From Paragordius varius (taxonomy: Eukaryota; Nematomorpha), in contig OZ176052.1 of the NCBI GenBank assembly GCA_964247055.1, positions 1,612,001 to 1,676,000 on the forward strand: DNA of 64,000 nucleotides, in the 5' to 3' direction. Under the pieces are notes generated by a model. That model made no database searches. It was not told where the DNA came from and saw only the letters and a list, made by a program, of their open reading frames with translations. This document shows positions 11,701 to 27,055 of this stretch, one piece after another. The first letter of the stretch is position 1. Every line of letters begins with the position of its first letter. A program made the position numbers and the translations under genes.

Positions 11701-14700
11701 CATTTTCCAAATTATCGTTGATCGTGAAATTTGGATTAAAAAGCCTTGACATCGAAAATCAAATGTTTGAAAATGGAAAAAGCGACATATTTTATGGTAA
11801 TTTATATTTTTTTACAGAATAATTTGATTTTTTAGAAAACTAAAATTTATATTTTAAAATTTTTAGAATCTTTATGTACCCTTATACATTGTATGGTGTC
11901 TCTATTAACGAACGTGTCCACAAATCAAATTGAAAATACTGATGATTGCGCTCTAAAAAGTGTTGTATGGAGTGATATGTTGTCACTTTTGAAGTAATTT
12001 ATTTTTTAGTTTTTTTTAAATTTAAGTTTTTTTATACATGAGCTAAAATATTTTTGAAACTTAATGTTTTAAATACAGTTTTGTTTAAAGTCAAGATTTT
12101 TCGAGAAAATTTAAGAGCAATCAATATATTGAAAATATTTTATCATAAAAGATGTTTACTTTAATCTTTTATATTTTAAATTAATGATTATTTTTAAACT
12201 ATTTTCACTAGTAAACACAATCATTATTTCACCAATTCTACTAAGTATTGGGAATCTTTACATAAAGTTATATTACTAATGTCCGGCCTGCCAATCGAAA
12301 ACTTTAATGTTAAAAATGATAATTTGGAAGGAAATAATTTAAAAATTTTTTTTCTGCACATATCTAATCATTTTTCCACACTTAATAATGTTTCAATTGG
12401 AAATGATGATGTGGATTTAAACTTTCTAAAGCTTTTAAAAGTTTTAACTGGAATGAATTTGCTGCATCAAAATAGCCAAGTATTGTTTTAAATAATACAT
12501 TATTTTTTATTTTATTTGATATATATATATATCATTAACAATTCGAATTCACCCTTGAACAATTCAAATTCACCCTTGAACAATACAAATTCACCCTTGA
12601 AAAATTCGTATTCACTCTAAAAATAAATCATAAAATTTCGGTTTAATATAACTAACTCATCTTTAAAATTAAATATATTTTTATGGCAAGTTTATTACTT
12701 TTTCAGTATTATTTTGATTACATACAAAATTTCTCTTAGGGTGAATTTGAATTTTAAATTGTTCAAGGGTTTTGAACTGTAAATAATAATATGCCACTAA
12801 CCCTTATAATCATTTTTTTGAATAAATTATGTGAAATTTTAAATTTTGAAAGAAACTTTTTTGTGTTACGATTGTTTTTTTAATATCCATGTTTTTTTGC
12901 ATAAAATTTTTTTGGATTTTTAAAGCTTAAGTTAAGAGTGAATATTTGCTATGATATCATAACTTTTATGTCGAAAATATTAACTATGTATATAATTTAA
13001 AACATTTTTAATAATAATATTTTTTTTATAACGAAAAAATAATCAATTTTTAAATTTTTTTTCTAAAAAAATGAGCTATAATTATTACGAGTCGGCTTTA
13101 TAGAAATACATATTTCATAATTTTTTAGAATAATTTTTTTTAATTTTATTGTTAGATTTTTTTTGTTTTTTCCACATATTTTTAGATTACCGAAGTATCT
13201 CTACAAATTTTGACTGTTTTGTTGCAAATGAATATTCCAACTGAAAAAGTAATTATATTATTTATAGATTTATTTTTACTTTAATAAATTTTTTTAATAT
13301 TTTAAACATTTTAATTATTTTTTAGGGCGAAATTCACATGTTTTTCAAAATATTCGCCGAATTAATAAACGAAACTTTATTGCCATATATGTTGCTTGGA
13401 AATTCAACTCTAGAAAATTTTAGACAAAAAATTGTTTACCTCAATCGATTAGTCCTTGAAAGCGTAATTACACGGTTTGAAATTAGCCAATTTGAAGTGC
13501 AAAAAAGTGAAAAAAATGGTCTTAAACAGCAATCAATGGATAAATACCCAGAAAACTACAATGTTATCAAATATAACATTTATAAGGTAAATGAAAGTTT
13601 ATATAAATCAAGGGTTAATTTCTGGAGCCCGTTAGGAATTTTAAATTAAATATTTTCTCGAAATCTTAGTAAATTATTTTTTTTACAATTTTCTGAATTA
13701 ATCTTACCCTATTTGCCACAAGAAATTGGTAAAAATTGTTAAAATTAATAGTAGTTTTTAAGTCTAATGTTGAAAATTTAATAAAAGATTTGTTAATGGC
13801 TGGTTTTATTTTTTTTATCCGAAAATGCGGCCCGCAAAGCCATATGTGTTAGACACTCCTGATATAAACAACGATTACGGATCATATATTCATTATTTTT
13901 AATCGGAAAAAAGAGGTTAAAAGTGTTTTCTTATGATTTTAGAAACTAATTTTTTCCTAGCTATAAAATTTTTAAAAAATATAAAGTAAAAACTTTTAGA
14001 TATAACTTTTTAAATAAATTGATACCTTATGACCGTTTTCTACATTATATTCTGAAAACTATTAGCATATATTAGCAAATAACTATAAATTCTATGCCAC
14101 TAAATAAATTACGACTTTAAAAATTTGTATAATTGTTAGTTTAATTCGTTTTTTAATAAAATATTTGGTAATTTGTACTAAATTATATATATTTTTATAA
14201 AATTTTAGATAATTTTCCGTTTTTTGATTGGAGCGCTATCGCGTGAAAACATGACACCCGTTATTAAACATTTACAATCTATCATCTTTACGTATTTAAT
14301 CACGTCTACAGAAACTTTGTTGTTTAACAACCAACATTCAGATCAAATCGATTGCCATTCAGAATCGCTAAGTAAAACATCTCAGCAGCGTAAAAAAAGA
14401 AGGCGCATTATTAATGATTATACTGATTCAAGTGAACAAAAAAATTTGTGTGAAAAAAGCCCATTTTGGACAATCATATTACAAAGTTTATCTGATTCTG
14501 GGAATCATCAAAAAATAGCTTTAACTAATGAAGGTTAATTATATTTTAATTTTGAATTTAACTTATGAAATGTGTGGTTTGCTTTTTTGCAACTATTTAC
14601 GTTTTATATATTTAATTGGAATTTCTTCTTGAAATTTAATTAAAAAATTAATCATGTGATTTTGTAATCATTTAACTCATTATCATTAATCTGATATATT

Positions 14701-17700
14701 TCTTTGTGGAATTTTTTTCTGTAATATATTATTTTTGGAAAAAGTTTAATTTTAAAAAGCATATTATGAAATTTAGGTATTTGAATTGAAAACACATACT
14801 TTATTTTTAGAATAAATTTAAATATTCGAGGGTCAATATGAAAGGTGAAGTGTTTGAGGTGCAAATGGTATATAAATGATTGATAGTTATTTTAGATTAT
14901 ATATTTTTGATTTCAGCTATAATTATTTTGAATTTAATTGTTAGTTGAATATAACATATATATTAAAAGTGATGGCATACTTAATTTTTTTACACAATTC
15001 TATAGTAAATTTTGACAAAATTTAAATTTTTTATATGTTTTTATTATTTTTATTTAAGTCATATATCCTTTATTTTATCAAAAATTTATTTTTTTTCGTT
15101 AAATGGCTATATATATTTGGTAAAGAGTGGAAAAAACAAGAGCTCTATGGTAATTTTGATGAATATGAGATATTGTTAATACCATAGAGCTCTTGTTTTT
15201 TCCATTCAACAAATATTTATACCCATTTAACGAAAAATATAATAAATTTTTGATAAAATAAAATATAAATGGCTGTAAGTCATTATAGTGAAAAACTTTT
15301 TTTTTGAATTACATATATTACAGAAAAATCATTAACAAATAACTCTCTTACTATTGCAATCAATACACCCGATTATACCCTTAATTTTGAACTAAATCCT
15401 GAACAATCTCAAACAAACTCAACAATAAACTTTTTACGGAACAACTTTCAAATTCCACTCCGTTCCAGTTTTCTGAATCTGAAACATTGTTTGAAATCTA
15501 CTCAACAAAATCAAACTCCATCTTCTAGTATTACAATAAAAATTTTGGATTTATTAACAAACCCAAATAAAGAAAATAGTATCAATATTGATGCGCAAAA
15601 TAAAAAGGATAAAAATAATGGTACCCCTGTAGTTAAACTTAAATTTAGTACGGCGTTGGAAAAACATCATAAAGATATTGTCATTGCCTACCTCAAATTT
15701 TATGGGTGAGTTCTTTTAACTTCATTTTTTTGATAAAAAATTTGAGCAATACTTTTTAGGGGTTAAAAACTGTCTTTATCAAACCGTTTGATGATAATTA
15801 AAAAATATTATATTTAAATTTTTAACGTTTCAATGGTAAAACTATTTTATTTTTTCATTTATTTAAATAAAAGTATATTTTTTTATTCTTTAGCGAAAAT
15901 GCATATACTATCTTGCTGTTTATACGTTAATATTTTTCAAAATAATTAGTCTATCGCTAAAAATCATTTAAATATATGACTTTAAAACAATAATAAAAAT
16001 AATTATAATAATATATGCCATTTACAGCTTTAAATTCACCCCTAAACAATTTAAATTATCCCTTGAACAATTCAAAACCCTCGATTCAAATTCACCCTAA
16101 AATAAATTATGTGTTTTTCAAGGTTAAAAATTACTTTATTTTTTACATTTTTAAAAAATAAAATTTCGTTTAAAATTCATATAATACTGAAAAAATAATA
16201 AACTATGTCATAACAATATATTTCTTAAAGATGAGTTTTAGTTTGAAAACAAAATTATTTTCAGGGTAAATTTGAATTGTTCAAGGGTGAAGAATTGTAA
16301 TATATATATATATATATACTTTAAAAAATGTTTGATCGAATTTATATATCAACGCTATATATTTAGGCAAGAATTTGGGCAAAAACCATTTCATGATACC
16401 AAAGAAAATTATATGATTGCACAAAAATTGTTGAAATTATATTTACGTGTTTTGCAACAATTCAGAAATCCTAATATGTACCAAGGTGCCCGTGTTAAAC
16501 ATACTTTACTTGAAGTAATAAATTCAACCATTTATATAATTTTTTTATTGGTTTTGTTTTAAAATTTTTAATTTTTGAGATGGAAAAATATTTAAGGATA
16601 ATATTTATGCTAGTAAGTTTTCATAGAATGTGTATTATTAAATAAAGACTATTTTTTATTTAAAACATGCCAATTCGTTATGATGATTAAATATCGAATA
16701 CGATAAATTATATTTTTGTCGAAAAAAACCGCCCTTAAAACTGTATTTTATAGGATAAAAATTAGGTTAAAATATTTTTGAGCTAATATTGTATAATATA
16801 GCATTTACAATTCAAATTTACCCTTGAACAATTCAAATTCACCCTAAAAATAAATTATCTGTTTTCGGAACCCTAATAACTCATGGCTCAGTTTATTATT
16901 TTTTATTATATTAATTTAAAAAATATTTTTTAAAATATTGGTAGTTGTTAATATCTTAAAAAACACATTATTTATTTTAGGGTAAATTGAATTGTTCAAG
17001 GGTGAATTTGAATTTAAATGGTATATATATTTTTTTCTTTCCATAATGTAATAATATTAACGAAATTTATTTTAGTTATATTATTTTTTTAATACAATGT
17101 AATAACTTTACTAGCTTTTAACTAATACGGATTCTGAAGTGCAAACTTTAGCATTGGATGCACTTGTGAACATTTATAAAATACCAGGGCTCAAGGATCA
17201 TAGGTAATTTATTGATTAATATATTTAAATTTCTATTTTATTGTATTTTTATAATTAAATTCATACAACAAATCCTTCTTACTCTATTGTTGTTAAAACA
17301 TAATGAGTTATTGATATTAAAATTCATAAATTTTTGAAAATTTATAAATAAATTACCGCACTTTTAAGTGAATAATATTTTTATTTGGCGTTTTTTATAT
17401 ATCACAAATATAAATTACCATAGACCCCTTAACCATTTGACACTAAATTTTTTACATACACATATTAAATACATTTTATTATATGGATATTTAAATACTT
17501 TTAAAATTGTCTTTTTTTTCATATTATCACATTTTTTCCATTCTTTGACAATTAAATTTAAAATATTTGATTAATATTTTATATGTGATTAATTTTACTG
17601 TGCTCAATTTAATTTATATTTTATAGTGAAAGTTTACATCGATTATGCAATGAAGCTACATTTCGTTCAGAACTTGTTATGTTAAGGTAATCATTATTAA

Positions 17701-20700
17701 AATTTTTACTTTTATATTTTTTAATTAATCTTATATATTTACAAAAATTTTAGTAGCGAAAACCTAATTACAACCCCGCAGGAAGTGAAATCTAACAATA
17801 CTGCGTTAACGGAGAATTTAATGGATATTATACTAAGGTTTTATTTTATAATTTTAAAAATGGGTAATTTTTTTCTATATTTGAGTCAGTAAATTAAAAG
17901 TATCTTTTTAATTTATATCCTGTCTATGGTGAAAAAATTTTATTATCAAAGAACAGTTTTAATGATAATATTTTACTGTTTTATTGTTGGAATTTTACCC
18001 ATTTGAAAATCCGCTTTCAAACTTTTACAATAAGCTGTTTTATAAATCGTATAAATACTAGAATATTCCACAATTAATATAAAAAAAATTTATATTTTAG
18101 GAACTAAAATATGGGATAAATTTTCCATAATATATATAATTAAGTTTATTTCCCCCTTTTTTATGACATTTTAGAATTTTGTATGGCAAATTCCATTGTA
18201 AATTAACACGCAATAAAGCGAATAACATACTTGGTCGACGCAGAGCTATCCTACGCTTTTTAACCACAAGCTTAAACCCTTTGAATGAAATATCAACCGT
18301 TTTTAATACGGAAGTTTTAGAGAAAAAAACCAGCAATAATTATCAAAATCAAATCTTGTTATTGAAATTTATTCAATTGGCATGGTCACCTTTATTCAAT
18401 GGTATTATAACTACAATAAAATTAAATTAAAACTATATTTTATTACGACAACCATGTTTTATAATCCCTGATTTAAAGTAAATTATAATTCTTGGGCGAG
18501 GGAAAAGGAATAGATATGTAAATTGGTAACATCTATTTCAGATTGAAAATGACTAAGTTTAGAAGTGTCCAACACACTTTGTTCGATACACAAAAGTCCT
18601 CTAAAAAATGTTAAAAAAAATAAAAAATTGCATCTCAATCAAAAAATTTATGATTTAGACGCTAATCATAAAATTTAAAATGAAAAAAAAAACAAAACAA
18701 AAATTATTAAAGTAGCCAGCAAAGATATCTGTGTTGAACACGCCTGGTCTAATTAGATAGGTTATATGGAAAAAAAAATCAAGGATAGTGTTTTTTATAA
18801 TAAATAATGGCTTTTTACTTTTTATATTTTGTTTTATAATTTTGTTTTTACTATATTGAACCGTAAATTCGTTATATTGGCAAATATTGTTTTTCGAGAA
18901 AAGTTAGTTTTGTCCTAACAAGCCAATATAGATCATGTATATGTATATATTTTAGTATTTTGATGGTTGCTTATTTAAGACTACAGTAAGGCAATTTGTA
19001 ACACAGTAGTGTATAGAAAAAACAACAAAATGTTGAATAAACAATTATTTCCTTTCTTTATTTCTATACACTCTTGTGTTGTAAATTGCCTTACTATATT
19101 GTGAAATAAGCAACCATTAAAATGCATACTGTTTTTATATTTAAAAATATATATGTATAATTCTTTTTTCACTATTAGATGCAAATATTGGCGAAAATTA
19201 CATCCAAAATATAAGCCTCAATCCTGCCATTAACGAAAAAATGATTTTAGGGTAGAAATACTAAAAATTTTATTTTATAACTATTTAATAATAAAATTTA
19301 CTAAAACTTTGATATAATATATATTTTTTTAGATTTTTTGGATTTTTATCCATATGCCTTACACAATTGGGACATCAATTAAACTTTATGGCTGGTGAAA
19401 TGCTTGATAGAATCTTGGCTCTATTAAATAAATTTAAACGCCCTGATCTAAAAAATAATCTCGATGAAACTGTTACCATTAGCAATAATAAAAATGAATT
19501 ATTCCGTAAAAAAGATGATAAATCTGTTGAAAGCTTGCCCGAAAACAATGTTGAAAAATTGATTCGAAAATCATTTTTATCCCTGCTTATTAAGGTTTGA
19601 CGAGGCTTTTATTTACATAATAACCTGTAATTTAGATATAAATCTTGAAATTAGTTATAATAAGTCTTGTGACATGGAAATTTTGTTTTTAAAATACATA
19701 ATTTTATTTTATTATAACATACTTTTTTTATTCAAAAAAAACATGATAAAACATATTCAATAAAAATATACTTATAAATATATATTAGTAATTATGTTTC
19801 AAATAATTTAGTTTTTTCGCGTATTCGGTTCAACATACCATCTTACCGCTCAACAAAGAAATTTACTTTTTGAATCGGCTCTCAGTGAGCAAGTAAGCAC
19901 TATTTTTTTATTCAATTTTGTGAATATTAAAATACTTTAATATCTCAATTTCAATATAATCCCTTTTTTTAAACAATTTTATACCATTTATTAATTATTT
20001 TACGTGATTAATTGAAATAAGGCCATATATTTTAAATATTTACTTGCTGTTAGTATATAAAAAAACCTTATATTTCTCTTTAAGATAATCTATTTTTTTC
20101 TATTTTATACTGCTATGTTTAGATCCATAAATTGCCCCAAGACGCTATATCTGGGGTTAGTTTAACACTAAAGTTATTACATCTATGGAGTAGCATTCCA
20201 AAGTAAATATCACTGTTTTTTTCCGGAATTTTAAATCATAATTTTTATAACATTATAAATTTTTATAATTTACATTATAAATTTTTAATTTTTTAGCACT
20301 CAACATTTATTGTTTTATTCAATGGAAAATTTGCAATTCTCAGATGTTAGCATATCATCCAATTATTCGCAAACACCTATAAATTATATAGCCAGATGTT
20401 TGTCTCAAATTACGAATTTAAACGCTAAATGTGAAGATATTATGCTTGCTCTCCTAAATAATGTCTTTTGTGGCCAAAATAATGGTTTATTTCTTAATTA
20501 TTATATTATCTTACTTTACTTATAAATTTTACATATTTTTTCATTTATATTTATTTATATACAGGTAAAAATTTAAATTATACGGACAAAATGTAAAAAT
20601 ATAAATAAAATATGTTTATTTTAAAGACAATCGTAATTTTTAAAACCCTTTACTTTGCCTACATAAGCTATTAGTTACAACTGTAAAATATAAAATTGAT

Positions 20701-23700
20701 TGTCCTAGTAATATATAATATATATATATATATATATTAATATAACTATTCACACTTGCCATTTTAAACAATGAGTTATAATGAAAAAAAATCATGATTC
20801 AAAGATTATGTCTGGATAGCTGTTTTTTGACAAAAAATATTTGTCTTTATATTTTTATGCTTTTTCCGTATAATTTCAATTTACAACCATTTTTTTGTTA
20901 AAAATTTCTGAACTACTCAATTGTTTTCAAAGTAAAGTTTAATTGTAAAAAACATGGCTAATTTTTATAAACCTAAATATTTTAAAAAATACGTATTTCA
21001 CTAAAATAGGTGGTTTTACTGTGAGTATTTAATTTCTTTTTATTGTTAATTTTATAAAAGTTTTTTTTGGTTTTTTCCCCACATTTTTGATCTTTTTCTC
21101 GAATCTTTGTGTTGCATTTTAGAATTATTGAAACAATTTTATACGCACTCCTTGTCTGATATGGATATATATTTTACGAATCGTAAAATATTTTCCTATG
21201 ATACAATCAATACCACCAACGATTGCATTGAAAACGATGAAAAATGCGCCATCACACCCACTAAAATAACATCTGTCACATCTAAAACTTTAATTTTAAC
21301 GTTGGCTGAAAATTTGATGCGTATTGCACCTCAAAAAGATATGGACGATATACCTAATTCAATATTCCTGGAAAGATTTTCATCTTTTAGTCAACATATG
21401 GATTTTAAAACAAAATTATTTAAGTATATATGCTTTTTATGCTGTTTTCAAATATTTTTTTAAAGGGAAAATATTTTTTAATAAAACTATTATAAAATTG
21501 AGTGTGTTACCAATTTACATCATTATACATATTTTCGCAACCCTAAACTACCTTATTTTTTAACAAAATTAATCAAGGATCAAAATATAGTTTTTCCAAA
21601 AATATATATTGATCTTTTTTTTCGTTATAATTTTAATTTTACTTATATTTACTATATTTTCTATATATTTTAACAGATTAGTTTTTGAAAATTTGATATA
21701 AATGATTAATTTATATATAATTTTTTGCAAAAATTTTGGTTATTTTTATCAAAAAACGGATTTTGATTACTTCAATATGAATTAAACCCTTTTCTGTGTT
21801 TGCAGCTTTTTAATTGGGCAATGTACGAAATTGCGTGATAAATCCAATGATGTAACATATTTGGTTAATCCTTGGGATTGGTGTTCTTATGTTAACCAAA
21901 ATAGCCAACAAGAACTAGAAAACAAAAACATTTTACAACAAGGACAAAATGCAATTGAACTTAAGATTAATGGTAAATAAAGTTTTCTAAAACGAAAAAA
22001 CGCATTTATTTAAAACATTTTTTTTCTTAGAGATGAATATTTTACGATTATAAACAGTAACATACCATATATTCAAATGTATGTTCTAACCCAAACGATA
22101 CAAACAAATAAAATTGTATTTAAGCAGTTGTATTAAGATTATAAAATAAAATGTTATTTATTATTCCATTTTGTTAAAACAACTGATTATTTTTGAAAAG
22201 CCGGTCATATTCAAGACATAACCATCAATATATTAATATAAAATGATTATGTGTGTTACTTAAAAAGTTTATTTTAATGTTCTTTAATTGCGTTTGTAAT
22301 AGCATACAAAGAAATTTCGACAGGATTCCTAAAACAAATGTCTGAAACTCTTATTGTTGCAACTCAACTCCTACAATCATTGGCTAAGAATGTCAAAAAT
22401 ATAATCAAATCAACCATCATTGAAAATATAAATGAAAACGAAAAAGACTATAAATTTGAGGAGGACATTAAAAGAATTTTCAATTTAATAGTATCGCCCA
22501 TATTTTTTGGGTAATATTACTTTTTTATTAAAAAAGTAATAATTAAAATTTAATTATTGTCTTTTGAAATTTTAGGGAACATATTTTTTAATAGAGGCAC
22601 ATTTTCCGCATTTTTTAAAATCAAACTTATAATAAATCTTAAATAACATTTTTTTTCTTATTCCAAATGAGCAAAATATTTTGTAATTCAATGGCAATTT
22701 TTTACTGAAACATTGTTTAATTTAAAGACATTGTTTTTTATTTAAAAGCATCATTTTTTACAAATCATTGTCATTTGAATCGAAAAAACTTAGACTCCAA
22801 TAATAAAGGAACATAAGCAAAACCAGGTATCAGAAAAGAGTATACCTTATTTGTATTTTTGATATATGATGGGCTACCCTATAAGTTTAATGTTTTTTTA
22901 TAAAATTTTTTATGATTTTTATAAAAGTTTAATGTTTTTAATAAAAGTTTTTATGATTTTTATGATAAAATTTTTTTTATGATAATAAAAAATAGTAATT
23001 TACCAACTATCATATATAATACCCGAGAACCACAAACTGCTCAAATCGTTGACACGTTTTGTCTGGCCCTTGTACAATTACTACAAAATTTAATGGAATT
23101 TTTTATGTCATCCCCTAAAAAAGATGAAAGCTCTGACAAAACTCTATACTATTTGTCACATTTTATGACGGATTATATTATACCTGTAAGTTACTATAAA
23201 TATATAAGTTAATAATAACTATAAATATATGGTTAAATATAGGATTATTAACAGTTTTTTATACATCACGTTTTGTCTTTTTTTAAAAAAAGTTTAGATT
23301 TTTAAATTTAAACCTAATATTTCTGTATGTATTTAATATAAGCCAATATATTTCAAATATTTAAAATATATTAATCTAAATTAATATAATATTTCAGTAT
23401 GCATTATAATGGTTGATTATTTCACATAGATTTTAAGCAATTTGCAATACATTAATATATGGGTAAAATCAATAAAATATTGAATATACTAATTTTTCCC
23501 TTTCTTACACTATTTTGTTTATTATTACGGTGTTGCAAATTATAAGCAACCATTTAAATGCATACTGTAAATATTATTAGTTAATTTTTAACAATAATAT
23601 GTTTTAAAATTTTAAGTGTTTGAAATTATCTTATATCAAAGACATTCGGAAATATTAGATTTAAATTTGAAAATCTAAACTTTTTTAAACAGACAATGTA

Positions 23701-26700
23701 ATATTATAAAACTGTGTATCCTATATTAAACCATATAATTATAGTTATAATATTAATAATTCTATTATTTTGATAATTTTATAATAACGCGAAAATTTTC
23801 TATAGAATAAATTTTCAAATAAATTTCATTCTACTTTTTACCATGTAGCTTAAAACTATGATTGATAATTCTATGGATACCGCTCTGTATGATGATACTT
23901 TGGGCATTTCACAACCCCAAAACTCATTTGATAACTCTAACTCAAATATAAAAAATGATTCTGGTAATAGCGAGAATATCAAACCATTTGCAGAGATTTA
24001 TGAATACTTTAATAGTGTTTCAAAAATATATTATAATGAAAACACAGTAAATATTATCGCTTTTCAACCAATTTTATGTCAAACACTTTTGATCTTATCA
24101 TGTAAGGCTCTTATTACAACGACGTCTAACACTTTAAATCTTACATTTGCCAATGACACGCAAAATAAAATGGGAAATTTAGCATTTACCCGTGTTAAAA
24201 ATTACTTTGCTAATTCTCATCAATCACAGATTATGAATAATAATGTATGGATAGATTTTATAATTGGGATTTACGATAAAATTTATACTACAATCTCAAA
24301 GCATGAAAAGAATGAATTTGAAATTACACCACCCCCCTTAACGACGAATGTAAATAGGACGCAATGGATAGCATTAGAAGAAGAGTTTGCACATCGCCTA
24401 ACTGAAAATTTGCGGATGTCTAATGAGGTATATAGACGACTTTCACCGGAAAATAATAAAATTTTTGGATTTTTTTGATCAGATTTTAAAGGGGTATATA
24501 GTGTATTTTGTGATATGATTTTTACTTAAAATTTATAATATTTGCTTATTTATTTATATCGTTAAGTTAATCTTAAATTCGCCCAATATGTTTGTTAAAT
24601 TTTAAATCATATATTGCAAAAAATAAATGGAAAATCTTAAAATATATAGCAAATACATTTATTTTAAATTTTATACAATTTTATCATAGCTAAGCCAAAT
24701 ATTCTTAACGGTAAAGTAAGTTATTTAAAAGTTTGCTATTTTGAGAAAAACTTTTAATCCATAAAGTATATAAATAAAATTTTAATATATCCATAAAGCT
24801 TATTATTTCATGGAAAATTATTTTTGCAATTCCCAAAAAATTTAAATAGTTTCAATATTATCTCAAATTCTAATGTTTTTTTATCCTTTTACCACAGAAT
24901 GTGTTTGGCAACTATATTCATCTCTTAAAAGCCTTAATACATTGGAATAGTACTCAAAACAATAATAACTCAATATTAAAAAATCAAATATTCTTAAAAT
25001 CTACTGAGAATTTACAAATTGTCCAATTATGTGATATGATACCATTTATCGAAGTATTGCCTATTGCAGGAATAGATTTAAGATCACACAACTTTTTTAT
25101 CATGTTATTGGATATACAGGTAATTTATATTTTTGCATTGTTAAAATTTAAATTTCACCTAATATTATTTTATAAAAAAATGTATATAAATGATAAATTT
25201 TATTGAAATATATGTAGGATATTTTGAAAGAATATAGAAAGATTTATATTTTAATTTCAAAAAGTTATAAAAAATTTATAAAAGTTGATTTAATGTATAT
25301 AATATTTTATTTAATTGTCTTTTAATAATATTTAGATTCATGAGAAAATTAAGGCCATCAAACTACTCAATGAATTTATTAAAGGGAATTTGGTTACTTC
25401 AAATGACACATCATCGCTTCAAAATATCCAAAATATAAATAATTTTAAACTTCAACCCTTCACCATTAAAATTATTCGGGTGATATTGATGCGTAATTTA
25501 ACAGTTGCTGAGAATTTACGTAAAATATTTTTTTTAATAATTTATCAAATTTTTGTAATTTATATTTATTTGATTTTTAAAAACCTTTATATATGGAGTA
25601 AAAATTGAAATTATACAGAACAAATAGTTTTTTTTCCATCAATGTCTTTTACGATTGTAAATAAATGATTTTTGTAGGATAAAATAAGGTTCAAAAAAGT
25701 ATGGTTGTCTTTTGAAAAATGTGTCTATATGTTTTGACGTTTTGTCCGTATTATTTCATACTGCATATATATTGAGTTTATTAAGATTTTTTTGCACGAA
25801 TTTTATAAAACTTTGGTTTAAAATTATACATTTTTCGGCAAGCAGACAACCCTCCTTCATAACATATATTGTCCTAATTTTCTTATTATACATCATTTTC
25901 ATTTATGTCATCAATAATTCTGTATAATAATTTTATAAATTTAATACTTTTTTTTTGTTTTGTTTTAGTACAAACTGGAAAACGCCTTGGCAAAGATAAC
26001 ATGAACATTTTCATAGGGTTAGTTATTCAAACGCTTGCTGAATTATGTAGTCGACATTTGAATGTAATGCATTATTTACGCATTCTCAGATCCTATATTA
26101 CGAAACTTCAAACAGTAACAACTAAATCTCAGCACTTTACTGCAAAACCACCACAGGTGTCTGAAAATAAAACTAAGAATAAAAATAAGTATGATAAAAC
26201 TCTGCAAAAAGCACCAAAGACAACTTTATCGATAGCAACGTACAAATTATATATCAAGTATGTACTTTTTATTCATCTTTTAATCTAGTCCTCATTACTT
26301 TGATTTATTCACTTAAAGCTAATATGTATGATGTTTTTTTTGCAAATTTTTACCGATTTTTAACTATGTATTGTAATGCGTACGATCTTTTGAACGCTAA
26401 ATTTGGCAAAATCAATAAATTTATGGATATGGTTTAAAACCATATGGAGCCTTTGATGTTATTAAGTTAAAAAATCTATACATATATATTTTCAATTTTT
26501 CTAGAATCATAAAAGCCTTGCTGGATTGCTTCCCTAATACCTCGGAACTTGTAAGATTATCCCGGCTTGAAAGTTAGTTTTTTTTATTTTTCCAAGATTT
26601 TTTAGGATTATAATGTTGATTAGATTTTGAAAAATTTAGATATAATTCGATTTAAGTAATTCCAATTAATAGTATTTCAGCGTAAATTATATGTGTTTTC

Positions 26701-27019
26701 TAAATGTAACTATACTTATGATATAAATCATAAAATGATTTGAAATATTAAATTAAAGCGTGTAAATAATTTTTATCCCTATTCCTAACCCAAAACGATA
26801 GGAATTTTATGAAAAAACGATATTTTTTTGTCAAAATGTTGCTTCCTTAAAAATATCAATCTTTTACTTTTTTTTAATTTTTATTTCAATTTTATATATT
26901 TTTCTTATTATCTATTTATATTTTATATAGCTGACGGAATTGAGAATTTTAATTTGGAACATTTTTACAGTTTGTTACAAACTAGTATCAAGGATCTCTT
27001 CAATATATTTGATACACAA

Positions 27020-27055
<36 letters not shown>

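Larger units (their letters stand above)
6333..20484 (+). other. UTP20: UTP20 exons 7-31
   Basis: Exons: 6333-6465, 7117-7224, 7629-7895, 8263-8415, 10421-10639, 10726-10848, 10911-11095, 11398-11589, 11675-11796, 11867-11993, 12212-12479, 13186-13248, 13326-13586, 14209-14533, 15324-15705, 16367-16514, 17115-17203, 17627-17686, 17754-17837, 18175-18401, 19179-19251, 19333-19594, 19812-19892, 20123-20202, 20297-20484. Phases agree at every junction. 16367-18401 carries the DRIM domain. Introns here run from about 60 nt to 2 kb (8416-10420). Several donors are weak GTTTT types that follow AAG, for example after 6465 and 19594. Confidence 0.82.

Noticed and set aside
12541-12620. Regularly spaced 21-bp repeats resembling a CRISPR array
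   Set aside because: Units are directly tandem with no unique spacers, recur inverted at the other end of the element, and the setting is a eukaryotic intron.
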